NCBI GenBank assembly: GCA_902497185.1
Contig: CABVEG010000096.1
Span: 1-6,624 of the forward strand
Origin: an uncultured Eubacteriales bacterium
GTDB taxonomy: Bacteria > Bacillota > Clostridia > Lachnospirales > CAG-274
Direction of reading: 5' to 3'
DNA length: 6,624 nucleotides
This document shows, in pieces, positions 1 to 6,585 of this stretch. Positions within the stretch are counted from its first letter, which is position 1; every line of letters starts with the position of its first letter. The translations under genes and the position numbers were made by a program. The notes under the pieces were generated by a model. It ran no database searches and was not told the origin of the DNA. It saw only the letters and a program-made list of their open reading frames with translations.

Positions 1-856
1 GCATAAAATGTTCACGTCCCGTAATTTTTCCGCCACGAATAAAGAAAATCTGTACAACACATTCTCCATTGTCTCCCCTTACAAAACCTATAACATCTCT
101 TTCGTTAATGTGCATATTTTCTATAATTTGCTTTTCATTAAGGGACTTAACATTTGCAATGGTATCTCTGTATTCGGCGGCCTTTTCAAATTCCAAATTT
201 TCAGATGCATTAAGCATTTTTTCGGTTAATTCCTCTATAATTTTTTCAGTCTTGCCGCTTAAAAAGTCTATAACACCATTTATCATTTTGTTATATTCTT
301 TTTCACTTACAAGACCGTTACAAGGCGCTTTACACTGACCTATATGGTAATTAAGACAGGGTCTTTCCCTATTAATATCTCTTGGAAAAACCTTTCCGCA
401 CCGTCTTAACTCCCATATTTTATGAATAAGCTCAATATTTTCCTTTACGGTAAGGCCGCTTGTAAAGGGACCAAAATATCTTGCCTTATCCTTTAAATGC
501 TGTCTTGTCATAAAAACACGCGGATACATTTCATTTGTAGTCACTTTAATATATGGATAGGTTTTATCATCTTTAAGCCTTATATTATATTTAGGACTAT
601 GCTTTTTTATAAGATTATTTTCAAGTATAAGTGCCTCAAGTTCACTGTTAGTAACAATATACTCAAAATGGTCGATATGGCTGACCATGGTTTTAACTTT
701 AACAGAGTGATTTGCAGAATTCTGAAAATACTGTCTTACTCTGTTTTTAAGAATTTTCGCCTTACCCACATATATAATTTCATCTGCCTCATCCCTCATT
801 ATATATACACCGGGGGATTCCGGCAATTTTTTTAATTCAGCCTTAATGTCAAACAT
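1..856 (-). CDS. uvrC: UvrABC excinuclease subunit C (N-terminal 285 codons, cut by window edge)
   Basis: UvrC makes the two incisions around bulky DNA lesions in nucleotide excision repair, acting in the cytoplasm with UvrA and UvrB. The frame starts at ATG 856-854, with GAGG at 866-863 six bases upstream, and runs open off the left edge. About 285 of the roughly 600 residues usual for the family are present. The GIY-YIG nuclease domain that makes the 3' cut covers about residues 13-95: G16-V17-Y18, Y29-V30-G31, catalytic R39, and metal-binding E79 by alignment from memory with the Thermotoga protein. Four cysteines (C153, C167, C175, C179) match the spacing of the iron-sulfur cysteines reported for E. 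coli UvrC. The UvrB-binding UVR motif, including LEFEKAAEYRD, lies around residues 203-238. The RNase H-like nuclease and HhH domains would lie outside the window. The gene follows the acetyltransferase gene by 51 nt and may share its transcript. Confidence 0.97.
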   Translation of the reverse strand, partial: MFDIKAELKKLPESPGVYIMRDEADEIIYVGKAKILKNRVRQYFQNSANHSVKVKTMVSHIDHFEYIVTNSELEALILENNLIKKHSPKYNIRLKDDKTYPYIKVTTNEMYPRVFMTRQHLKDKARYFGPFTSGLTVKENIELIHKIWELRRCGKVFPRDINRERPCLNYHIGQCKAPCNGLVSEKEYNKMINGVIDFLSGKTEKIIEELTEKMLNASENLEFEKAAEYRDTIANVKSLNEKQIIENMHINERDVIGFVRGDNGECVVQIFFIRGGKITGREHFM

Positions 857-907
857 AACTCACCTCAAAATTATTTTAGCAAACATCATTAGCTCAAATT
901 TTCAAAT

Positions 908-1363
908 TTATAAATACAACTCCATACTATTATTTTTTATTCTGAAACCATATTTAATGTATATTTGCATACCCTGCTCACTACTATCAAGCCATAGTCT
1001 TTTTATTTGTTTCTCATTAGCAAATTTAATTATTTCTTCAACAAGACATTTAGCAATTCCTTGCTTCCTATACTCAGGTCTGGTATATATGTTTAAAATA
1101 TATCCCTCCACACCCGTTTTATTTTGTTCATATGGAATACGGCTGAATAAACATAAAGAAGCTGTTGCAACAATCTGACCTTTAAATTTTACTCCCCAAC
1201 TTATCAAATCCTTGTCAATATGTAAACAATAATAATCTTTAGTTGCCTTTTCTAAAGAATTTATATCTGTATACGAATTAATTTCACCCAATTCCTCAAA
1301 TAACTGAAGTCTTAATTTGCAAAACGCTTCTCTCATAGTTGAGTCCATTCTTATAATATCCAA
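908..1363 (-). CDS. GNAT family N-acetyltransferase, substrate unknown
   Basis: A single-domain GCN5-related N-acetyltransferase of 151 residues, a normal size for the family, which moves an acetyl group from acetyl-CoA to an amine. The acetyl-CoA loop is seen at about residues 90-108, LNIYTRPEYRKQGIAKCLV, where RKQGIA is the Q/RxxGxG/A motif. Before it lies the usual beta-strand pair around GQIVATASL, and the C-terminus has the IYIKYGF element typical of motif B. The start is not ATG: AGGAGG at 1378-1373 lies 9 nt before TTG 1363 but only 3 nt before an in-frame TTG at 1369. I therefore prefer 1363; the longer form would have 153 residues. The first in-frame ATG is much too far from the ribosome binding site. 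The gene is divergent from spoVB and 51 nt upstream of uvrC. A weak promoter (TTATGA, 18 nt, TATATA at about 1418-1389) is possible. The substrate, a small molecule or a protein, cannot be told. Confidence 0.9.
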   Translation of the reverse strand: MDIIRMDSTMREAFCKLRLQLFEELGEINSYTDINSLEKATKDYYCLHIDKDLISWGVKFKGQIVATASLCLFSRIPYEQNKTGVEGYILNIYTRPEYRKQGIAKCLVEEIIKFANEKQIKRLWLDSSEQGMQIYIKYGFRIKNNSMELYL

Positions 1364-1372
1364 AATCAACTT

Positions 1373-1378
1373 CCTCCT
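1373..1378 (-). promoter_or_regulatory. Ribosome binding site that decides a TTG start
   Basis: The minus strand reads AGGAGG here, a full match to the anti-SD sequence. Its distance of 9 nt to TTG 1363, against 3 nt to TTG 1369, is the reason for choosing the downstream TTG as the acetyltransferase start. Confidence 0.75.
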
Positions 1379-1418
1379 TTTTGCACCTTATATATATATT
1401 ATCATAAATTCCTCATAA

Positions 1419-1448
1419 TTTACACACTTTTTCATAAAATAATATACT
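1419..1448 (+). promoter_or_regulatory. Candidate sigma-A promoter of spoVB
   Basis: TTTACA at 1419-1424 and TATACT at 1443-1448 are each 5/6 matches to the consensus and are 18 nt apart. Transcription would begin near 1455, right at the AAGGAGG ribosome binding site (1456-1462), giving a very short leader of about 13 nt. That tightness is the main doubt. The spacer is very AT-rich, so a chance match is possible, and a sporulation sigma factor could use other elements. Confidence 0.4.
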
Positions 1449-1467
1449 GAAAGCTAAGGAGGATAAT

Positions 1468-2976
1468 ATGTACAGACAAACCATTATAAAAGGTGCCATA
1501 ATACTTACTATAGCAAATGTTATAACAAGAATTATAGGCTTTTTCTACAGAATATATATGGCTAAAACCATAGGTGCCGAGGGAATGGGTCTTTATCAGC
1601 TGATAACCCCTTTATACCTATTGGTATGGTCAGTTTCCTCCTCAGGTCTGTCTACGTCAATGTCAAAGCTGACGGCACAGGAAAAAGCACGAGGATTTAT
1701 TGGCAATGTTAAAAGACTTCTTCACTATGCCCTTATTGCAACTATAAGTTTAGCTCTTGTGTTCAGCTTTATTTTTTACAACTTTTCAAATGAAATTGCA
1801 GAAATTATTATTAAAGATTCCAGAACCGCCCTTTCATTAAAAATAATAAGTATTTGTTTTCCTTTTATGGCAGCAGGTTCCGTATTAAGAGGATATTATC
1901 TCGGACTTCAAAACACTGTTATTTCAGCTGTAAGTCAGGTATTGGAGCAAAGTGTGAGAATGGCAGTAATATATATACTTGCAGGAAGTTTTATACCTAA
2001 GGGACTTGAATATGCCTGCGGTGCCGCAGTATGGGGCATGGCAGCAGGAGAAATTATATCATTTATTTATGTTTTCATTTATTACATATTAAAGCGCAGA
2101 AAATATACCCCTCCTGTTATTAAGCCTAAGGGGGCAGTAACTATGCTGGCAGCAATGGCAATACCCTTAACCCTTAACAGAATGGCAGGCTCTCTGTTCT
2201 CAACAGCAGAAAACCTGCTTATTCCACGACAGCTCCAATTATATGGTATGACCCAGGCAGAAGCTGTAAGCCTTTTGGGCAGACTTACGGGAATGGCAAT
2301 GCCACTTATTACATTTCCCTCCTCGTTACTTACTGCACTTGCAACAGCCACAATGCCTGCAATATCAGAAAGCTATGCCCTCAATAACAGCCTTAGGATA
2401 AAAAGTACGCTTCATCAGTCTTTAACAATAACCGCAATTATAGGTGTATTTACAACAAGTATATTTATAGCCTTTCCAACAGAACTTGGAATACTTATAT
2501 ATTCCCAAAGACAAATAGGTTCAATGCTTAAGACACTTGCTATTATGTGTCCCTTTATGTATACACAGGTTACAATGTCAGCAGTATTAAACGGACTTGG
2601 AGAACAGATGTTTATATTTAAAACAGGACTTTTATCCTCTGCCATTAATCTTAGCGCTATATGCTTTGCAATCCCCTTTTACGGAATAACAGGCTTTATA
2701 TATCCATGGATAATTAATTCAATAATAGTAACATTTATTACAATATACAGAGTAAGCAATGTGCTCAATATAAAAATACCTGTTGTCAAACAACATATAA
2801 AGCCTAGCCTTGCTATTATTGCCGCCTGCCTTTGCGGTAAATTAGGCTATTGTCATGTGTGGAACCACTTGGAGTTTAAATATTCGGTAATTGCAACACT
2901 TGGCGCCGTATTCTTTGTATATATGTTTTTGATTTTCCAGCTTGGCTGTATAAGCCGTGAGGATTTAAGAATATAA
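1468..2976 (+). CDS. spoVB: SpoVB-type polysaccharide/lipid II flippase (MVF family, MOP superfamily)
   Basis: A 502-residue polytopic membrane protein; Bacillus subtilis SpoVB has 518. It starts at ATG 1468 with AAGGAGG five bases upstream. Family hallmarks recognised from B. subtilis SpoVB are the N-terminal KG..IL....VTR..GF.YR....IGAEGMGLY block (residues 8-43), the SVLRGYYLGLQN loop (138-149), QVLEQSVR (157-164), GLEYACGAAVWGMAAGE (179-195), ATMPAISE (294-301) and a C-terminal tail ending in REDLRI. About 12-14 hydrophobic segments fill the length. Family members flip undecaprenyl-linked peptidoglycan precursors across the membrane; SpoVB itself is needed for spore cortex synthesis. Clostridia often carry several MVF paralogues, so this copy could instead serve vegetative wall or polysaccharide export. 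It stands alone on the plus strand, divergent from the acetyltransferase gene and convergent with the DUF4364 gene. Family assignment is firm; the specific spore role is inferred. Confidence 0.88.
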   Translation: MYRQTIIKGAIILTIANVITRIIGFFYRIYMAKTIGAEGMGLYQLITPLYLLVWSVSSSGLSTSMSKLTAQEKARGFIGNVKRLLHYALIATISLALVFSFIFYNFSNEIAEIIIKDSRTALSLKIISICFPFMAAGSVLRGYYLGLQNTVISAVSQVLEQSVRMAVIYILAGSFIPKGLEYACGAAVWGMAAGEIISFIYVFIYYILKRRKYTPPVIKPKGAVTMLAAMAIPLTLNRMAGSLFSTAENLLIPRQLQLYGMTQAEAVSLLGRLTGMAMPLITFPSSLLTALATATMPAISESYALNNSLRIKSTLHQSLTITAIIGVFTTSIFIAFPTELGILIYSQRQIGSMLKTLAIMCPFMYTQVTMSAVLNGLGEQMFIFKTGLLSSAINLSAICFAIPFYGITGFIYPWIINSIIVTFITIYRVSNVLNIKIPVVKQHIKPSLAIIAACLCGKLGYCHVWNHLEFKYSVIATLGAVFFVYMFLIFQLGCISREDLRI

Positions 2977-2987
2977 AAAATAAAAGA

Positions 2988-3029
2988 GCTGTTGCAAAAT
3001 GAATAATTTTCCGTTCATTTTGCAACAGC
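2988..3029 (-). terminator. Intrinsic terminator of the DUF4364 gene, between convergent genes
   Basis: Perfect 16-bp inverted repeat: arms 2988-3003 and 3014-3029 (GCTGTTGCAAAATGAA and its complement) around a 10-nt loop. Read on the minus strand, the hairpin begins 3 nt after the DUF4364 stop codon and is followed by CTCTTTTATTTTTTAT, a proper U-rich tail. On the plus strand it is followed by CCCCTTAGC, so it is a poor classical terminator for spoVB, though a hairpin this stable may still help stop transcription from that side. Confidence 0.85.
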
Positions 3030-3032
3030 CCC

Positions 3033-3611
3033 TTAGCTTTCCTTATCTATGACTTCAATATCCATATCAACCTTAGCATCATCACTTTCATCACATAATA
3101 AGGATTGGAGCAAATTGTTATAAATTGTACTGACCTTTTGTTTCCAATTCTTTTTAACAAGTTTTGCCATTTCCTTATTTACTACAGTAAGATTAAGTTC
3201 CATTAATGTTACATCATCCTCAATAAAGCTGCACTTTACAACATATTCATTTTCATCATACATAAAATAATTTGCAGAAACAGCATATTCCTTTTTGATT
3301 ACACCCTTATTCTTACGCACATAAGAAATAATACTCTTTCTCTTGGATTCAGGAATTAGCTTTGAAAATGTGTTTACGGTTTTTTCCCCATCATCGGTAA
3401 GGCTGTAGTATGTAATATTTTCTTCTTTATTGGTTTCAATTATACCATTTTGTGCCATTTCGTTTATATAGGTTTGGAATTCAAAGAAGTCCATATAATC
3501 ATTAACGGCAAAATTATACAAATGCTCCCATGATAAAGGCATATCCATTTGATACATCAAATATAAAATTATTAATCGGTTTTCCGTAACCAGCCTGCTA
3601 GATTTATACAT
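3033..3611 (-). CDS. DUF4364 family protein, possible winged-helix regulator
   Basis: A soluble 192-residue protein that I recognise as the DUF4364 family of Clostridia, whose function is not established. It starts at ATG 3611-3609, with AGAAGG at 3627-3622 ten bases upstream. Residues about 8-85 look like a winged helix: LVTENRLIILYLMYQM helix, a second helix at 42-54, NGIIET, then a beta wing ITYYSLTDDGEKTV (66-79) as in MarR/PadR-like domains. Residues about 120-150 form alternating strands (NEYVVKCSFIEDDVTLMELNLTVV), followed by a helix with KKNWKQKVSTIYNNLLQSLL. The last 20 residues are acidic. No signal peptide or membrane segment is seen. It lies 169 nt downstream of feoAB on the same strand and ends in its own terminator. 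DNA binding is inferred from the fold pattern only; no promoter is clear. Confidence 0.85.
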   Translation of the reverse strand: MYKSSRLVTENRLIILYLMYQMDMPLSWEHLYNFAVNDYMDFFEFQTYINEMAQNGIIETNKEENITYYSLTDDGEKTVNTFSKLIPESKRKSIISYVRKNKGVIKKEYAVSANYFMYDENEYVVKCSFIEDDVTLMELNLTVVNKEMAKLVKKNWKQKVSTIYNNLLQSLLCDESDDAKVDMDIEVIDKES

Positions 3612-3780
3612 AATTCTAATACCTTCTTAAAAAAAGTGAAATATAATTCAGATTATTTATAAAAATCTACATAAATATTTTGTATAAATATACTAAAAAA
3701 TTATCATTCAATTAATGTATAACAAAAATTCACCTAAATTTTAATAAAATTATAAGCAATTTGCTGTATTTACATATTAA
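3612..3780. other. AT-rich intergenic spacer without a gene
   Basis: This 169-nt stretch between feoAB and the DUF4364 gene is almost entirely A and T and has no credible coding frame. It holds the DUF4364 ribosome binding site at 3627-3622. No strong terminator follows feoAB: only a tiny palindrome at 3755-3765 can be seen. Read-through into the DUF4364 gene is therefore possible. Several TATA-like strings occur, but none pairs well with a -35 element. Confidence 0.6.
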
Positions 3781-6138
3781 TTAAAAGCCTGCCATACTTC
3801 CAATAATATGGACTGCAAATGCAACAATCCAGGCAATTACGCACTGTAAAATTACAACAACAAGTGCACCCCTTCTGCCAATTTCCCTTTTTACTGCACC
3901 TACTGCTGCTACACAAGGAGTATACAAAAGAGTAAAGACAAGAAATACAAATGCCGTTAATGTTGTAAACACAGTTTTTAACGCTTCAACATTACCACCT
4001 AAAAGTACAGTTAATGTGCTTACAACGCTTTCCTTTGCCATAAATCCCGTAATTAAAGCTGTGGACATTTTCCAATCTCCAAAACCCAATGGTTTAAATA
4101 CAGGTGCAATTAAACTGCCAAGTAAAGCAAGCAAACTGTCAGAAGAATTTGTAACTACATTTAATCTGCTGTCAAAGGACTGTAAAAACCATATTACAAT
4201 AGTTGCAAGGAAAATTATTGTAAATGCCTTTGTAATAAAATCCTTAGCCTTTTCCCACATAAGTCGAATTACATTTTTATAGCTGGGCAATCTGTAATTA
4301 GGAAGTTCCATTACAAAGGGTACAGGATTTCCCTTAAAGGCAGTTCCCTTTAACAAAAAGGCAAAAAATATACCCACCAGTATACCAATTATGTACATAG
4401 CAATCATCACAAGAGCCTGATACTTAGGGAAAAATGCTGCCGTAAAAAAAGCATATATAGGTAGCTTTGCCGAACAGCTCATAAAAGGTGTCAGAAGAAT
4501 TGTCATTTTCCTGTCACGTTCTGAGGGTAATGTTCTTGTAGCCATAATTGCAGGCACAGAACATCCAAAACCTATAAGCATAGGTACAAAACTTCTGCCT
4601 GAAAGACCAATTTTTCTCAAAAGGCTGTCCATAACAAAAGCTACTCTTGCCATATAACCGCTGTCTTCCAAAATAGAAAGGAAGAAAAAAAGAACAACAA
4701 TAACCGGTAGAAAGCTTAATACACTTCCCACACCTGCAAATATACCATCAATAACAAGAGAATATACAATACTGTTAATTCCATAAGCCGTAAGCGCCTT
4801 ATCGAACACATCGGTAACAGCTCCTATGCCTATTTCCATCAAATCTGACAAAAAGCTGCCTATAACACCAAAGGTCATCCAGAATACAAACCCTAAAATA
4901 CCTATAAAGGCAGGCAAAGCCGTATACTTTCCTGTCAGTATTTTATCTGCCGCAACACTTCTTTTATGCTCAATACTTTCATTAGGCTTTACAACTGTTT
5001 CCTCGCAAAGTCTTTCAATAAAACCAAATCGCATATCAGCAAGAGCTGCCATTCTGTCCTTGCCGCTTTCATCCTCCATTTGAGTTATCATATGTTCAAG
5101 AGTTTCAACCTCATTGCTGTCAAGGTGAAGAGCCTCAAGAATAAGCCTATCACCCTCAACGAGCTTGGTAGCTGCAAACCTTGTAGGTATACCATATCTT
5201 TTTGAATGGTCCTCTATCAGATGGGCAACTGCATGAATACATCTGTGTACAGCTCCGCTGTCACTGTCGGCATCACAGAAATCAAGCCTTCCCGGTTTTT
5301 CTCCTCTTCTTGCAACAAGTATGGCATGCTCTACAAGCTCATCAATTCCTTCATTTTTAGATGCTGAAATAGGAATAACAGGTATTCCAAGCGCTGCCTC
5401 CATTGCGTTAATATTAATTGTACCGCCGTTTACCCTTACCTCATCCATCATATTAAGAGCAAGAACCATTGGTATATTAAGCTCAATCAACTGCATTGTA
5501 AGATAAAGATTTCTTTCAATATTGGTTGCATCCAGAATATTTATTATGCCATTTGGCTTTTCATTTAATATAAATTCTCTTGTAACAATTTCCTCACTTG
5601 TATAAGGCGAAAGGGAATAAATACCCGGCAAATCTGTAACCGTAGCCTCTGTATGATTTCTTATAATACCGTCTTTTCTGTCTACTGTTACTCCCGGAAA
5701 ATTTCCAACGTGCTGATTAGAGCCCGTAAGCTGATTAAACAGCGTTGTTTTTCCACAGTTCTGATTACCTGCAAGAGCAAATTTTAAAGGCTGACCTTCA
5801 GGAATTTCGTAGCCGCTTTTTTTAGGTCTGTAGGTTTTTCTTTCTCCTACACCGGGGTGACTAACCTTTCCCACAGGTCTGGATGTTCTCTTATGGTCGT
5901 GCATATTATGAACATTTTTTATTGTAATTCTTGCGGCATCTGCCTTTCTTAACGTAAGCTCATACCCACGAACTCTAAGTTCAATAGGATCACCCATAGG
6001 AGCTGTCTTAACTAAAGTTACCTCTGTAGCAGGAGTAAGCCCCATATCCAAAATATGCTGACGAAGTGACGGCTCATCGCAGTTTACTGACTCAATAACC
6101 GCATCCTTTCCTATTTCAAGCTTATCCAATGTCATCAT
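3781..6138 (-). CDS. feoB: Ferrous iron transporter, FeoA-FeoB fusion
   Basis: Imports Fe2+ across the cytoplasmic membrane, using a GTP-binding domain to control a membrane channel. The 785 residues hold a complete FeoA SH3-like domain (about 3-75, with LRQHILDMGLTPATEV and PIELRVRGYELTLRK), a His-containing linker (76-115), then FeoB. The G domain shows G1 GNQNCGKTT (124-132), G2 T151, G3 DLPG (169-172), G4 NMMD (229-232) and G5 SAS (258-260); N127 matches the asparagine linked to potassium activation in FeoB. A helical region (about 280-400) leads to the membrane part. Its gate motifs GCSVPAI (525-531) and SCSAKLPIY (554-562) and the YTPC motif (739-742) keep C526, C555 and C742. Start is ATG 6138, 10 nt after GGGAGG (6154-6149); a second ATG follows directly. 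It overlaps the upstream gene by 4 nt. No separate feoA or feoC is seen. Confidence 0.97.
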   Translation of the reverse strand: MMTLDKLEIGKDAVIESVNCDEPSLRQHILDMGLTPATEVTLVKTAPMGDPIELRVRGYELTLRKADAARITIKNVHNMHDHKRTSRPVGKVSHPGVGERKTYRPKKSGYEIPEGQPLKFALAGNQNCGKTTLFNQLTGSNQHVGNFPGVTVDRKDGIIRNHTEATVTDLPGIYSLSPYTSEEIVTREFILNEKPNGIINILDATNIERNLYLTMQLIELNIPMVLALNMMDEVRVNGGTININAMEAALGIPVIPISASKNEGIDELVEHAILVARRGEKPGRLDFCDADSDSGAVHRCIHAVAHLIEDHSKRYGIPTRFAATKLVEGDRLILEALHLDSNEVETLEHMITQMEDESGKDRMAALADMRFGFIERLCEETVVKPNESIEHKRSVAADKILTGKYTALPAFIGILGFVFWMTFGVIGSFLSDLMEIGIGAVTDVFDKALTAYGINSIVYSLVIDGIFAGVGSVLSFLPVIVVLFFFLSILEDSGYMARVAFVMDSLLRKIGLSGRSFVPMLIGFGCSVPAIMATRTLPSERDRKMTILLTPFMSCSAKLPIYAFFTAAFFPKYQALVMIAMYIIGILVGIFFAFLLKGTAFKGNPVPFVMELPNYRLPSYKNVIRLMWEKAKDFITKAFTIIFLATIVIWFLQSFDSRLNVVTNSSDSLLALLGSLIAPVFKPLGFGDWKMSTALITGFMAKESVVSTLTVLLGGNVEALKTVFTTLTAFVFLVFTLLYTPCVAAVGAVKREIGRRGALVVVILQCVIAWIVAFAVHIIGSMAGF
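6135..6138 (-). promoter_or_regulatory. ATGA stop-start overlap coupling the CxxC gene to feoAB
   Basis: The minus strand reads ATGA: ATG (6138-6136) starts feoAB and TGA (6137-6135) ends the upstream gene. The feoAB ribosome binding site GGGAGG (6154-6149) lies inside the upstream coding region. This is the standard arrangement for translational coupling. Confidence 0.85.
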
Positions 6139-6485
6139 TTAAGCTTTTCCTCCCACTCTTTCTCCCTAAAGCCTGTAAGTACAAAATCATCACCTACAAT
6201 AACAGGTCTTTTAACAAGCATACCGTCACTTGCTAAAATGTCAAGAGCCTCCTCCTCACTCATTTGAGGAAGTCTATCCTTTAATTCAAGCTCTCTGTAC
6301 TTCATACCGCTTGTGTTAAAAAACTTTTTTAATGGCATACCGCCTTTTTCAAGCCACAATTTAAGCTCTTCCTTTGTTGGATTATTTTCAACTATGTGCC
6401 TGTCCTCAAATGCAATTCCATTTAACTCAAGCCATTTCTTAGCCTTCTGACAGGTGCTGCACTTAGGATATTCTATAAATAGCAT
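6135..6485 (-). CDS. ArsC/Spx-family thioredoxin-fold protein with CxxC motif
   Basis: A small cytoplasmic protein of 116 residues, the usual length of the ArsC/Spx/YffB family. The N-terminal beta strand leads into the redox motif C9-S-T-C12 followed by a helix (QKAKKWLELNGI). Other family marks are the conserved KRPV (92-95) before the VIVGDDFVLTGF strand-turn and GFREKEWEEKL at the C-terminus. The second cysteine in CxxC is typical of Spx-like and general ArsC-family members, so true arsenate reductase activity is not implied, and no ars genes lie nearby. Start is ATG 6485-6483, with AGAGG at 6498-6494 eight bases upstream. The TGA stop shares ATGA with the feoAB start, which implies co-transcription and likely translational coupling. 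It could be a thiol oxidoreductase or a transcription-modulating Spx relative; I cannot decide from sequence alone. Confidence 0.88.
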   Translation of the reverse strand: MLFIEYPKCSTCQKAKKWLELNGIAFEDRHIVENNPTKEELKLWLEKGGMPLKKFFNTSGMKYRELELKDRLPQMSEEEALDILASDGMLVKRPVIVGDDFVLTGFREKEWEEKLK

Positions 6486-6524
6486 AATAATTACCTCTTT
6501 TCTGAATATATTTAAATTTATTTA

Positions 6525-6553
6525 AGTATATCACATATACACATATTTTTAAA
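6525..6553 (-). promoter_or_regulatory. Candidate promoter of the CxxC-feoAB operon
   Basis: On the minus strand, TTTAAA (6553-6548) is followed after 17 nt by TATACT (6530-6525), preceded by TG one base upstream, an extended -10 (TGATATACT, 6533-6525). Transcription would start near 6518, giving a leader of about 32 nt before ATG 6485. The -10 is good and the -35 weak (4/6), and the region is AT-rich, so this is a moderate call. Confidence 0.5.
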
Positions 6554-6585
6554 CAATTAATTTATAAGTATACTATTTTTAAACA
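6544..6585. repeat. 12-nt direct repeat, 30-nt period, upstream of the iron operon
   Basis: TATTTTTAAACA occurs exactly at 6544-6555 and again at 6574-6585, start to start 30 nt, close to three helical turns. The first copy covers the proposed -35 element of the CxxC-feoAB operon. In the minus direction each copy is followed at a different distance by TATACTTA. This could be paired regulator sites, a duplicated promoter region, or chance in AT-rich DNA. Confidence 0.45.

Noticed and set aside
497..835. Plus-strand open frames over uvrC (8-338 and 497-835) and over the acetyltransferase gene (846-1178)
   Set aside because: All lie antisense to clear, conserved genes; their proteins are low-complexity strings rich in I, F and S with no family resemblance.
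2082..2645. Minus-strand open frames inside spoVB
   Set aside because: They are antisense shadows of a conserved membrane protein, with no ribosome binding site.
3700..3716. Fur-box-like ATTATCATTCAATTAAT in the spacer after feoAB
   Set aside because: Only one half-site (ATTATCA) fits the consensus, the second half does not, and the region is nearly pure A/T. It also lies after feoAB, not before the operon.
3755..3765. Small palindrome AGCAATTTGCT as a terminator for feoAB
   Set aside because: The stem is only 4-5 bp with almost no loop and no clean U-tract, too weak to call.
4016..4282. Open frame on the plus strand opposite feoAB
   Set aside because: It mirrors the third-position pattern of feoAB, has no ribosome binding site and no recognisable protein family. 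The same holds for the plus-strand frames at 4826-5083, 4966-5205 and 5321-5506.
6135..6485. Classical arsenate reductase (arsenic resistance)
   Set aside because: The CxxC motif and lack of any arsR, arsB or acr3 neighbour point to the broader ArsC/Spx family instead.
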